From: Vandiemenella viatica
Taxonomy: Eukaryota > Arthropoda > Insecta > Orthoptera > Morabidae
Assembly: GCA_031002005.1 (NCBI GenBank)
Contig: JARYHS010008074.1
Location: forward strand, 9,494,924 to 9,558,923
Reading direction: 5' to 3'
DNA: 64,000 nucleotides
In this document: positions 33,321 to 44,879 of the stretch, piece after piece
Numbering within the stretch: the stretch's first letter is position 1
Layout of the letters: each line of letters begins with the position of its first letter
The notes under the pieces: generated by a model
The model's input: only the letters and a program-made list of their open reading frames with translations
Databases searched by the model: none
Told to the model about the DNA's origin: nothing
Translations under genes and position numbers: made by a program

Positions 33321-33425
33321 TCGACCAATCACAGAGAAGTGGGACTGCGAGCGTCGTGAGGTTGCTAAGCGACACCAGTAATCGCCTGGTATTCGTAACG
33401 ACAAGATCGCCGATAAATAATCGAC

Positions 33426-33460
33426 CTGAAGATCTACTGAGCTAGTTTCCGAAACTTGTC
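33426..33460 (+). ncRNA. Hammerhead-like core, PLE2 right arm
   Basis: CTGAAGA (33426-33432), a damaged stem II (TCTACTGAGCTAGTTTCC) and GAAAC. Outer bases GCCG (33409) and CGGC (33477) could close stem I. It lies about 110 bp downstream of the 5S-like modules in the same sense. Confidence 0.5.
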
Positions 33461-33504
33461 ACTTTGTAATAAAATACGGCTGCAAACCCGAGAAGATTTG
33501 CTAT

Positions 33505-33539
33505 CATTTATTCGCCAGGAAAGCCTGCATTCACATATA
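33505..33539 (+). repeat. One-sided 35-bp end extension of PLE2
   Basis: Lies between the right arm and the target copy. Contains GCCAGGAAAGCCTGCATTCA. Shared GCATTCAC and GCC-R-GAAA pattern with PLE1 21705-21742. Confidence 0.7.
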
Positions 33540-33551
33540 CTCAATTGACTG

Positions 33552-34484
33552 CCCTACGTGTATACACTGAAATGGGAACTTGGGGATGCAGCTCCTTTTC
33601 CAGCCCCGAAGCCGAAGCTCTTTGCTCTCGTTAGTCAGTCTTCCCCTGCAGCGTTAAACGAGTTGTCACCGAGGACACTTGCGTGAACCCCTACTGCGCA
33701 TCTTTATTGAAGTACTTCGGCCAACACTCTTCACCCAATACCTATATTTGAATTGTGTAGTCAACCAGCTGCTTTAAGAGCGGTCTGCATGGAGCTAGTC
33801 ACGGATACTACAGCCTCATGAGCTCTGATACCTCAAACGACTGATCCTCGCGCCCATCCTAGTTCAGGACCGCGGGAGCAACAAACCTTTGTCTGGCGCA
33901 TACCGTGGAAAGCACCCCGGAAATGCCCCATGGGAGCACACGCAGACCCATCGGGGATAGCTGCTCGATTCAGTAGGAGCGTGACATCGTCACATGTAGA
34001 GGAGGCAAATGTTCGGGAATGAAACGTGACTGACAGATAAGTATCACAAGGTTCACGCGGCAGTGTTCCAGAAGGCACATCGAACATGTGGAATCAATAG
34101 GTAAGGGAGGTCTTTGGACCGAGTCACGCGGATAGAATGTGATTAGAGACTATAAGTAGATGGGTAGGACACTACCGCGAAGTCACTGAGGAGCATCGAT
34201 CACCGCAGTCTAAACAACCACAAGGGATGATCAGAAGCTGGCCAGTCCCTTACCCAGCTACATGAATGTAAGTGACTGTTAGTCTGGTTTTGAGAACACT
34301 TCATGTACTTAGATGGTAGCTCGAGGGTACTCCGAGGGCTCTGTAAATCCTCATCGAGTAAGTGTAACTACCATCACTGCCCGTAATGTGATACTACCAC
34401 CGACCACCATTCCTGACTATAACCGTCTAGACTTGTCATAACAGTCGTTGAAAATATGGGACCATTGCTATTCATCATTCTAAT
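33552..34484 (+). other. Continuation of GC-rich region after PLE2
   Basis: Continues the sequence interrupted by PLE2. GTGAACCCCTAC and GCGCATCT at 33684-33710 repeat the block at 30394-30415 (GTGAACCCCTACCGCACATC). No coding frame with a domain. The boundary to the next LINE near 34485 is approximate. Confidence 0.4.
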
Positions 34485-35565
34485 GAATGAATGTTTAATT
34501 ATTTACACTCATAATTTAGGTTGCTTGCAGATGATATAATTGTATATAGTTGGATCATAATTGGAGAAGACTGTGAGTAGCTGTAGGGTAACCTGGATAG
34601 AATATCTAAATGGGTTGGTCAACATGAAATGAAGATAAATGCTAGAGGAGTCAGATTAATGAGTACACTGGTAAAAAAAAAAAACTAAAGGTTATTTTGA
34701 CTATAGGTTAGTTTCCGTATTGCTTGTTGAATGCTTGAATTGTAAATACATTTGACAATAAACTCAACTGTGCAGAGTCCTTTGGGCAGACCGTAGGAAA
34801 TTTGTACAGAATCATTCATTTTCTGGAGAGGGTGATGAGAGGATGTACCAGAGAAGTTAGGGAATTTGGTTACAAAACTTTGGTTGAATATGGTGTTGTA
34901 GTTTGGGACCCATATTTTGGGCGTCAAGCAGGGCCGGCGTTAGGGGGGGATACGCGGGTCAAATGTACCCGGGCCCGCCGGCTGATGGGGGGCCCCGATC
35001 ACCGGCTGCAGGGGCTCCAGGCCTCGAAGCAAGAATCCGCCCATTGTCGCCAGGCTAGTTTGTAGAGCTAAAAAAAAAAGTCGCCCATTATACCCCGGGC
35101 CCTAAATTCCTAGCGCCGCCCCTGGCGTCAAGTACAGGAGTTGGAGAGTGTACAAAGAAGAGATATTAGATTTGTTTGTGGAAAGGAAAGAGCTGGGTCG
35201 GAAGTCATTTGAAGACAGTAGGAGTGTGAAGAAAGTGTTGGGATTGTACAAGGCATATGTTGGTGATGGAGCTTGGAAGGATATTGGTCAAGGAATTAGG
35301 AATAGTGCATTGATGGGAAAAAGATGAACGCGACCACAAGCTGCCACTTGGTTTCATGGATAAGGGAGTGGGAAATTTTCTTCTGTTGGCAGAGTGTCAG
35401 ATAACGAAAAAAATTACAAAATGACGAATAATTTACCAAAAATGCTGAAGGAATTTAAAATTAAAATTCGTAAGTAAGTAAGCTAGTATATGGGGAAGGA
35501 ATTTAATACTCAAAGTATATAAGATGATTAAAACATAATTAGAAAATGTTAATTAGATGGCAAAG
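34485..35565 (+). mobile_element. LINE (family C), copy 3, strongly decayed
   Basis: Begins at the reverse transcriptase catalytic region (RLLADDIIVYSWI near 34520) and continues with LDRISKWVGQHEMKINA, then FLERVMRGCTREVREFGYKT (34808-34880) and VVWDPYF. After a 196-bp hAT MITE it resumes with QELESVQRRDIRFVCG and reads to LPKMLKEFKIKIR near 35470. Multiple stops and shifts. The 3' tail is diverged; GGCACCGGAGG at 35570 resembles the family end. Confidence 0.8.
34921..35132. mobile_element. 196-bp hAT-type MITE with 8-bp target duplication
   Basis: Element 34929-35124, flanked by perfect GCGTCAAG copies (34921-34928, 35125-35132). Ends: CAGGGCCGGCGTTAGG and, reversed, CAGGGGCGGCGCTAGG (14 of 16). 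It lies in the coding part of LINE C copy 3 and carries no gene. The CAGGG start and the 8-bp duplication fit hAT. Confidence 0.9.
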
Positions 35566-35574
35566 GTAAGTGGC

Positions 35575-35925
35575 ACCGGAGGCAAAATGCGCGACGGAGG
35601 TGGAATGCAAACTGAAGATCACTGCCCGACGCGGCGTAAAAGGAAGGGATGTGTGGAAGGGTTCAAATATCTCCCCAGCTGGTCCGGCCCAGCAAACGCG
35701 TTCTGGACTGCGCTCAGCAGACGCAACCTGAAGACGATGGCGCGTTACGCAGTCGAAAATTCGTTGTACTACGATCTGGAGATTCGGTCGCATGCCCGAG
35801 AAATCTTCAAGCATCAGATTCGCCCGGAAAATCTACGATCACATACGGGAGAGATCCAAAAACTAGGGAAAGTCACTTACCCCCAGGTATCGCAAATTCC
35901 AAGGTGTAACATTCTGCTTTCGCCA
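35575..35925 (+). mobile_element. Penelope-type terminal fragment
   Basis: Non-coding GC-richer block with CTGAAGA (35728-35734), a partly paired stem (GGCGCGTTACGC) and GAAA (35755-35758), followed by TTCGTTGTACTACGATCTGG. I recognise this as the style of Penelope pseudo-LTR ends. No endonuclease trace precedes it. An open frame (35557-35931) is a shadow. Confidence 0.45.
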
Positions 35926-36375
35926 GTCTGAAAAAATTTAGTGAGAACTTTTCTCAAACTACAGGAATAGTATATAACAAGTCTGTAGACGTCTACATAA
36001 TATTTTAATTTATTGTACGTAGATGTATTCAATATTATTACATCTTCTTTTTATCCTTAACAGTTAGGCTTGTGGATATTTTTCCTTAGGATCTTTTTTT
36101 TAAATAAGGTGATTTCCATACATTCTGCAGAGATTAAATAGTGTTTGTGTATTCACTGTCTTGTGAGGATGACTGTGGTATGTTCAGTATACAATATATG
36201 AAAGCTGGCTTAAGGGAGTAGGTGAAACCGTTACCGGCACATTCAGTGTTACTCTTCCAACAGACATCAAGGAGACCGTCAAGCTTTACGTCAATATCCA
36301 CCGGACAAAACACCGAACAGTGTCGCATACACTCACCTCATACGCTCTGTCTTATTATTTAACGTAGGCCTTTAG
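35926..36375. other. Unassigned sequence
   Basis: Nothing recognised. Lies downstream of the host gene's 3' end on the minus strand. Confidence 0.3.
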
Positions 36376-36379
36376 TGCA

Positions 36380-36542
36380 CAATCTGGTGATTAGGAATTG
36401 GGCACAACTACCTCTCCAACTCAGCTGACCAAGTCCTGATGGTGAAATTTTTTCCTACCGTCAGGATTCGAACCAAGTAAACCAAGACCAGGCGCCGAGC
36501 ACCATCACGGTGCGTCAATAACTGAGCCAACGGGGCGCGTTC
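36380..36542 (-). mobile_element. tRNA-derived SINE (SINE-3)
   Basis: Minus strand head: CGCCCCGTTGGCTCAGTTAT (A box, 36536-36517) and GGTTCGAATCC (B box, 36473-36463), with a variable stretch between that does not fold as a standard anticodon arm. A short body continues to about 36380. It differs from SINE-1 and SINE-2. No clear target duplication. Confidence 0.6.
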
Positions 36543-36866
36543 ATTTACACTAATTAAACTATATTTGCAAGGTGACTAGATTCATTTAACTGCTGCTCGA
36601 TTGTATGTTTTATTTGATTCTTAATTTAGGCTCAATATTTTAGCAGGTTTTGTGTTTCTCTTAGAAAAATCATTAAAATAATGACAGCTTGTTATGAAAG
36701 ATCGGTAACTGCATCACTTTCTTCACGAAACGTATCTTTCCCAGCAGACACATGGTCATTCCGTAGACAGATTACTGGAATAAAGAAGATCATAAGTAAC
36801 AGTTTGTAGTAGGACACTTCTTCAAATTTGTTCAGAACTATCGAAAGTACCAAACTAGGCTTGTCA

Positions 36867-39800
36867 TCAATCAGGCAGTGGACTGGGTGGTGTCGTTGGC
36901 GGCGTCCGATGTCGCTGGTTACTGAGTACTTCAGCAAGTTCTCGCACGGACGCGGGGAAGGCTTCGGCGAGAGCCATGTGGTGCGGAGCAACCAGCGAGT
37001 CCGCCATCACTGCCAGCCGGCAGATGCGCCCTCCGTGCTCCAGCAGTAGGTTCAGCGAGAGGCCTGGTGACATACAAAATTATTGCTGTTGCAAAACCAT
37101 ACAATTTTCAATAAAGGATTAACAACTTAAGCACAAAGAAAAAATACTAATAGTTAAAATTTGAATTTTGAGAATTACAAGTTACGTGTTTTGTAAGCTA
37201 AATCAACAAAAAAATACAAATCACAAATGTGGAAATTGACCATCTAATATTGGCATCTAATCGATATAACAATTAACAGTCTACTGTATCTTCTAAATTA
37301 TCTACTTCATAAATAATTAATTTATATTACTTGGAAATATACAGCTTTTTATTCTTGGTACTCTCAATAAAAACAGGCAGATTTATTCAAACCTTATGTT
37401 TCAGACACGTTAGAACGCGTTTTTCACACGAATGAAGCTCACAGACTTCTATCGTACATGCACGGTATGGCAATCTGACGCTTACGCTGCAGAAATAAGG
37501 AGTAAAAAGTTAACATTAAACAAGCAAGACGACATTGAAATTAGTTCTGGAACCAGAAACATTTGTCACATGCATTTTCTTCAAGATATTCCGAATTTCT
37601 GCACACACTAAAATAACTGGAAACTGAAAACTTTAACAAACTTTGAAGTCACTTACGAAGTCACTTTTTGATAGAAAATACATGATGTGGGCGTTATTTA
37701 TTATATTTTTAGTTGTGCAGTCCACTCTGTGGGCAATATTTTAGATTTAGAGTGGATTCTAGAAGCAGTATTAGGTTTTATGCTACTTTCATAGTTAAAA
37801 CAGGTTGAATATAGGCCTACGTGGGCACCAAGATGTTATTTGTCAGGGTAATATAATATGCCATCTGGATGACTGTTGTTAACGCAGGAGACCTAAATAG
37901 TGATATCAATTACATCTTACCTTAGAGAAATATCACCGATTTCTTTCACACAATGACTGTCTGCAATACGAGTTATAACGGGCTCTAACTTAACGATTGG
38001 AAATTACTTTACAATATTCGCTACGCAGAATTATTTTCCAGAGAAAAATCCATGGACGTCTCAAATTCTTCTTGTAGGCATTGTTCAACAAGTTGTGTAG
38101 CGTGCCAAATAAGATGACGAAAAGGCTGGCTATGAAATTGTCCGATTTGGAACATTAAAAAAATTTAAATATACAGTACAGTATACATTCTTTTAGGTTA
38201 GACGCCTTACCGAAATAAATCATGCTTAAAAAACGCCGATGCCAGTTCCGCTAGTCCAAACCGTCTGTTTTGATGGAAAGGTTAGAAAAACGGAAAATCA
38301 AACAAAATTCAAGTTAGCAAATTTGCACTTACAGTTAAAGCTACTTAGGATATTTCAAAATTCGGAATTTTTAATGCTTATATCGCTATTTCGAACTTTA
38401 TATTTTGTCCACATGAAATATTATTAGTCACTGTTGACTTTCACGCTGTTAAGTGGACGTGATTTGATAAAAATCCTGAAATATTAATTGTTTTCCTGAT
38501 CCAGATAAATTGATATGCACTCGCGGAAAATCATGCGCCATTAGCAAGCACAATTACTTGTCTTCACAATCACAATGAATCTGACAGAGATACAAATGTT
38601 GTGATATGCTTTCTAAGATGTATTCTTTGACATAATCGAAAAGGGTTTCAACATTTTGTGATGCATCAGTTCGATGTAACGTTTTACCTTAGGTATTATA
38701 TCTTTTCTGGGCAGAAGTGCGCAGCGAGCGTGATATCGCATTGTCTGTGTTGATCGAAGATCGCATGTTATCTCGTCAACGTATTTTACTTCTTTGTTTT
38801 TGTGTATCTATGAAGGGTGGCGAAAGTGCCGTAGATAATGCCCTATAGAACACGAAACCTTGCCAGAAAGATTTGTTCAAATTGTGTTGGTCATCACAGA
38901 AATTAGGAATCATAAGTTGAAGGATTACAGATACACAAGAGAGATTTCACAATACCTTGCTGTTATTTTGCTAATGATAGCGCAAGGGCAAAATGCAATA
39001 AGTTAAAGGCGACTGCATTTGTAAAGGCTAAGGGGAAAAACTTTATTTACGGGATATATTCAATAAATCAGCTAACTTTGCAAGTTGAGGTAATGATCGT
39101 TGATGCTAACTTCAATTAAAAAAGAATTTTGTATATGATAATTGTACAAATGGTGAAAACGTGAACAATAAGATTATTGGTGAAGCGGTGAAACTTACGT
39201 CTTCCCAGGCCAGAGCACTAGGTCAGCAAAATGAAGAGAGGAATTAATACGATAGGATGGATGCACCCGAAAAGGAGGTGTAGCAATAAAGCCATTGAAT
39301 ACAACGTAATGGTTTCGAAAGGGCTGGACACAGCCACCCTCAGACAGCTGAGCTCATTAGTGCAAAAAGGCAGCTGCTCTCAACCGGCAGGTTCCTAGAA
39401 TTCTGTCAGGTAGCGAATACCCAAGGATGAATGAGAAGGGAAACAAGTCGTTTCACACCTCATGCTAGCGGTATTTGGTGTGCCCTCACTGTAAATTGTA
39501 TTGTACGTATTAAATAAATTTAGATTAAAACAGTCATTTTTGGACAGCACATGTTTTGATCAGAATTGTGTGCACTCAGCGAAAATAATTTCAAAGTTTA
39601 TATTTTTGCTTTATACAGATTCATAGTATTCTGCTAGCGTGAAATCTCAAAATTGCTTTGTATTGGCAAACGGAAAACCTGAGATCGGACAAAGCTTACA
39701 ACCTTTTTCATACAAGCTAAAGAAGCATAAGTGTTTAAAAGGAAAATATTCGCTAACTGGGATGGATTTTTGGCATAAAACGTGGAGTAAACGATATGTT

Positions 39801-42800
39801 AAAAGGGTTGTAATAATTCCTAAAGAAAGAAAATTATTCTCTGAATGTCGAGAATATCTCGAGTCATCAATAGAGCCATTGTGAAGGAATCGTAACAGAG
39901 GAATGATAGCGTACGCTATTCATTGACCTTTTATTTTATGGGCGAAACGGTTATATTTTGGGTCTGGTTGTAAGCCAAAGTGCTACAGCGACTTTTGGTT
40001 GACGATGACAAAGGGTCAAGTCAAGCCGCATAATATGTATAATTGTCTCCTATGGGAATGGTAAATTTTATAAAAATTCCATTGTGTATACCCATGAGCA
40101 AATACAATTTCCTTTCACCATAAAATTCGCAATCACATCACAGACGGTATGTTGAAAGATAGAGATGTCGACACATGAAAGACTAATTAGGAGACCACCT
40201 AACATTCAACGAGTAAGGTTCATAATTTACGTAACACACGAAAACATGCACTTACATTGTTCATTCCACACCACGTTGAATTATAAGTAAATGCCGCGTC
40301 ATTCAAATCCAAGATTACAGTTGGTGATATTTGACCATGAACACGAACACATCTTCTCTCTGAAATGCTTGTTGAATTAACCGTCGGTCATGACGCAAAT
40401 CACGTCGCCGAATCCGACTAAACTATTCCGTTGTTTTGAGATTAAAACCGCGTAATTTAATGAGATATTTTACACTCACCTCTAGCATCTATATGGATGT
40501 TTGTTGAAGGCAGAATTATTTTTATGCACATGAGTAAAACATCACGCTAAATTGTAAATACAATGTATAGTTCAACCACTTTCTGCATAAGTGTTCCGAC
40601 AATGTTTTGTTTTATTAATGTGTTTATTTTATTAATTTAATGATAAGATTTGATACAAGTTTGTTCCAAGATTATTATTTAAACATGTATGTAAATAATT
40701 TATTTCCATATCTATTTTAGTATTGTGTTTAATATAACTTTGCATTTGGGAAGGCTACCTGAATTCACGTGCGTCTGTCTGTAAAGAATTGTAAATCGGC
40801 CAAAAGAACATATGCTCCCGTTATAAATTCACCGTACAGGTCAGTAATACCGATGGTTATTGGAATTATATTTAAAATTAATGTAATTGTCAAAAAAATG
40901 CTTGAGTTATTGTTGAGTCACAATGGAGATAGAATTGGGTAGTTAAAAATAAAATTATTCTGTCATAATTTTATTTTCACCAACGGACGGCCATATGTAA
41001 CGTGACGCGCTGTCGCCACGTTACAAGGTGCATTTTTATTATATATGTCATAATGTTAGAGTAATTTACATAAATCTTGGGCGACCACCTAAATAGATTT
41101 TGTTGTAATTTTATAAAGTACGCAAGATTGGTAAAGCGAATATTAAAGAGTTATTGAGTTGCGTAGGCTTGAAGCTAATCGTGGTCTTCCCGAACCATGG
41201 CGACAGGAAGTCGCGGATCTGGGGTTTTGCCGGACCACACATTCTGCTCCCTGGGGATGGGTGGTCAACAGGGTCACTCACCTGGCGGAAATGCCTGCCG
41301 CCCGACACCCGAATGTGCTCTCACCCCGGCGAACTTAGCCGAATATGTCCGACCTCTGTGATATGAGCGGGGCAAATCAGATATCGGGGATATCACGTGA
41401 CATTAGGTGCCGACCTGAAGATCCACTCCAAATGAGCGTATAACTTAAAATCCTGGGAATTTCTGTTATATGTGAGCTTCGAGACTACAAGGGGCGGAGC
41501 GAGAAGTTTCCTCGCGAGGGAGAAGAGCGACGAAATTCAATTCGATCTTCGAGTCCATGCTATGCGAGTCTAGTCTGTGGCGGACTAGAAAAGTTGACTT
41601 CTCGCCAACTGCTGCTATATGACTTCTGGTTGCCGGCTTGCTGGAGCAAGCTTATCACGGCGACACAGCCGGTAATGCCTGTAGCCGCCTTGTGAGATAG
41701 TCTCACATACCGTGGGTCCGCTCCAATCACCGCAGACATCAGACGCAGAACTACAATGGTAACTTATTACTACCAAGCCATCTGATTGTGCATTCCGCAT
41801 TAAGTGACCATGAGAGGATAGATCCATGTTCCAACTTTGTAAATGAAAAACCCCTGAGCTAGCGGCATAATTTGCCAGAACTAATTGTTTTCGAATGATA
41901 TTGTTCATTCGTGGCGCCCATGATTTTCTTTTAACTGTAAAGTCACAGTATTATGATACCTTTGTCTAAGATCGTAATAACTTGTAATTTTCATTTTTCC
42001 AACTGTCATTATTTCTTGCATTTTAATTCTGAGATGGATTTAAAAATAAATATACAATTGTTTGCTTGCTCCTGACGGCTAATTGTACCTCTGAGCCTTG
42101 CTTTTATGATTTTGCCAATCTGTGTTAATGTTAACGGTAAATTCGCTCAGACTTGTAATCGCCAGTGATAAGAAAATAAATGTCATATTGGACAATTTTT
42201 CCTAAATTCCAACTAACATCGAGATTCTTGCAAAATTAAGAAATTTTCACTCCTTCATAAAAATTAAGATTAAAAATCCCCATTTTTAATCAAAAGGTAT
42301 GAAAGATAATTGTAACGTGGCTTGATCGCCAACATCACTAAAAATCAAAATAACCTGTCTCGAGCAGGCTCACACTGACACACTTTCTAACTCCCACTCA
42401 CAGGTTCACACATTTTTTGTGTATTGAAAGGGAGGTGGAAGGTTTGGGGTTGGGTTGCGAGCTGTTTACGCTCGTTGTAGGCAACACAGGTCGCTCAGCG
42501 TCGCAAGTTTCTAGTGAGTGATAGAAAGAGAGCGCATCGCGAGATTGTTCCCAGGTACGGCAACAGCGCGTTTACACAGACCCGCCTAAACATTTGGCCA
42601 CAGCTATAGTATTGTCTCTCCCAAACCCTTACACCAAACATACTGCATACTTACCGGCTTGCAATTAAAAAAGAGGTGTTAGATTGACTTTGAACACTTG
42701 AAATGCAGAACGATGAAATATACAGAATATAATTGATTATCTGTACTGTTGTATGATCGTAGACTTGTTGTTTGTAGTTGATAACGCAACAATGAGCGAT

Positions 42801-44565
42801 ATTCCCCACTGTGCGTGTTTTACGTCTGAGATAGCCAGTCCGCCATTATGTAAATCTCGTCGCGAAATCCCTACGACCAACTGTCGACGCCTTAGGGGTT
42901 CGCGTTACCTTACTCTGAGAGACGCTGCTTTAGGGAGTATCTGCGGGAAACTTCATCACTCAGTGACATTTGACGTCAGTGGTGTCAGCTGACAGCACTA
43001 CATATTAAAATCTTGTTACACCAACGGCCTATATTTCCCCTTTAAGAGGTCGAGTTGCTTTAGTTATGGCATAAACTTCTACATTCTAGAAAGAATCATT
43101 ATTACGGGATGTTTAAAAATATAGTTTTTACATTTATTGTGGGTAAGTACCGAAGAGTATCGCTAGGTTCAAATTAATATGGTTTTTTTTAAATGTAAGG
43201 CGTGTTTTTTTTTTTGGTATCATGTAAATTGCCTAAACATCACATTTAACATTAATAGAAATGATGGCTGTAAATATTGGGAGAACTACACTCATGACGA
43301 ACGGGTTAAGGATACATTAAAGTGCATTCATTCAATAATTGTTTAGTACCTGAAGTTTTATTTTGCGTTCGTATTTTTAAATGCATTTTGTAAGTTATTT
43401 ATTGGTACAGTTACATCTTGCACCTGTGGTAGTGAATGTAAACTTCTTTTTAACAGTGCGGTATGCATCGGATTTGAAGACTAATCTATGAGGTTGGTAG
43501 GCTTAGCAGTATTAACAGCATATCTTAACGAAACCTGATAGCTTATCGCAAGCTGTACTCACAGACGTTGGCCTGCGGCGGTTGCCAGACTAGCAGGTTG
43601 TAGGCGGCTGGCACGATGGCGTCCGCGTTCGGCACCAGGCTGAGGCAGACGGGGTAGCGTCGGGAAAGCACGTTGAGCAGCAGGCGCATCAGCGGGGACG
43701 GCAGCAGGCGAACCAGCGGGCAGTCGTTCCGCAGCAGGCGCCGCAGCAGCACCTGTTGCTCCGCCGCGTCGCGCAGCGCCCGCTGCACGAGCCGCAGCGC
43801 TGCAGCCGCCTGCGCCCAAGTAACTCACTGACGGTCCCGTATTTTGGAGCGACTAATAGTAGTGAAAGTTGTGGACTCATACTGAGTTCACTGTAGCTAG
43901 TCAATAAAAATAGTTTTCTCGAAATTATTTAGTGCCTGGTGTACAGTGGTTGTTTCTATTTTACCTTTGCTCAAGTTCACACCAGGTAGAGTGATGGTAT
44001 CGTTCACTGCCAATAATTCAAGTTTCATGAAACGTCTATCATTTTCCTTTTAAATTTCGTCTAAAATAAATTACTTTAATCGCATTAGCTGTCAATGAAC
44101 TGTAAATTTCAAAACAGTGGGAATTCTCTGATATTGTCAGCAGGCATACCGTCAGTGCTTATGCAAAAGATGAAATTTTCGTATATTATACGATACAAAA
44201 AAGTATAAAAGAGGAATTAAAAAAAAATCTCAATGCTGTGTTACGTTAGTAACACAGACATGATATTACAAATAAGTCATAAGTTGTTTGATTACAACCT
44301 GGAGCTCACAGTGAGACACTGTGAACCGTGTGGTGCGTACCCGTGGGTGTGGACCGGGCGCAGCGAAGTCGCATGCGGGAGCAGTGGGCAGCGCCAGCGT
44401 GACGCAGCCGAGGCCGGGCTCCAGACTGGCGACGCACAGCACGCGCTGCGGCACGCGGTCCGGCGAGGAGAAGTAGGCGCGCAGCGACAGCGCCGCCGCC
44501 GCCACCGCCACCGCCGCGTCGTCACCGCCGCGCGGCAGCTCGACGCGCTCTGACCACGCCACCAC
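36867..44565 (-). CDS. Last three coding exons of an unrecognised host protein
   Basis: Exons 44565-44341 (75 codons), 43809-43563 (247 nt) and 37063-36867 (197 nt with stop TGA at 36869-36867). Splice sites: acceptor GGTGGGCAG before 44565, donor GTACGC after 44341; acceptor TTGGGCGCAG, donor GTGAGT; acceptor TATGTCACCAG. Phases match (0, then 1, joining as TGC). The 221 visible residues start VVAWSERVELPRGGDDAAVA. They include YFSSPDRVPQRVLCVASLEP, a Leu/Arg-rich helical part (LVQRALRDAAEQQVLLRRLL) and NLLLEHGGRICRLAVMADSL, and end TPPTTPPSPLPD. No family recognised, no membrane segment evident. Exons are very GC-rich against an AT-rich background. An AATAAA candidate lies at 36614-36609 (253 bp after the stop). 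Upstream exons are outside the recognised region. Confidence 0.82.
37432..37611 (+). pseudogene. Short frame with THAP-like or zinc-finger-like end
   Basis: 59 codons from ATG 37432, in the intron and on the other strand of the host gene. It ends with RNICHMHFLQD, which resembles the C-x2-H-F end of a THAP domain, and VWQSDAYAAEIRSKKL lies before it. The N-terminal Cys pair is not seen (only one Cys at residue 10). It may be the second exon or the second half of a dead THAP element. The match is short. Confidence 0.3.
37612..43562. other. Large intron of the host gene, no gene recognised
   Basis: Sequence of 6.0 kb with no assignable coding part. Notes: palindrome TGTAACGTG..CACGTTACA near 40997-41026 and a similar GTAACGTGG at 42313, which could bound a solo LTR, though nothing else supports this; a GC-richer stretch 41160-41640; another at 42430-42600; open frames 39639-39884 and 42753-42992 without domains. 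Confidence 0.35.
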
Positions 44566-44879
44566 CTGCCCACCAAACAGCACACGCGCCTTGTGTTGCA
44601 AAATAAATTTTTTTTGTTTTTCTCCTCACTTTTTTTGAAAAAATAACCATTGAAAAAACCCTGAACCATCGTTTTTTTTCTATTTTTTTTTCAAAATTTA
44701 ATTTACGGAACTTACATTTTACATGTTTGTTTTAAATGTTAAAGAATCATATAACGTCTTACATAAAGATTGATAAATGTACTTATGTAGAAAACAATTA
44801 TTTTTTCCTTCTCTATCAGTGCCACATTCACTAGTATCACCACTATCAACCCTAGATCAGCCAATGTTTCTTCTTCTGT
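44566..44879. other. Intron sequence upstream of exon 44565-44341
   Basis: AT-rich, with long T and A runs (44605-44700). No exon recognised. Confidence 0.35.

Larger units (their letters stand above)
33060..33504 (+). repeat. PLE2 right inverted arm (pseudo-LTR)
   Basis: Starts CACGTTCCCTGATTGCCGGC and ends CCGAGAAGATTTGCTAT. It holds the two 5S-like modules (33210-33320) and the hammerhead core (33426-33458). An ATTGGT/ACCAAT pair occurs about 60 bp before the first module. Confidence 0.9.
30565..33551 (+). mobile_element. Penelope-like element PLE2 with inverted terminal arms
   Basis: Element 30577-33539 (2,963 bp) between perfect 12-bp target copies CTCAATTGACTG (30565-30576 and 33540-33551). 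Left arm 30577 to about 31025 and right arm about 33060-33504 are inverted copies of about 445 bp. The right end adds a 35-bp extension (33505-33539). Between the arms lies a single ORF with a reverse transcriptase and a GIY-YIG endonuclease. Terminal repeats of Penelope elements can be direct or inverted, so the layout is within family limits; the 5S-like content of the arms is the unusual part. Confidence 0.92.

Noticed and set aside
40997..42330. Solo LTR between two GTAACGTG motifs
   Set aside because: Only about 10 bases agree at the presumed ends; no target duplication or second LTR.
43559..43828. Alanine-rich 89-codon frame (minus strand)
   Set aside because: Shifted shadow of the host exon 43809-43563; the neighbouring frame has correct splice phases.
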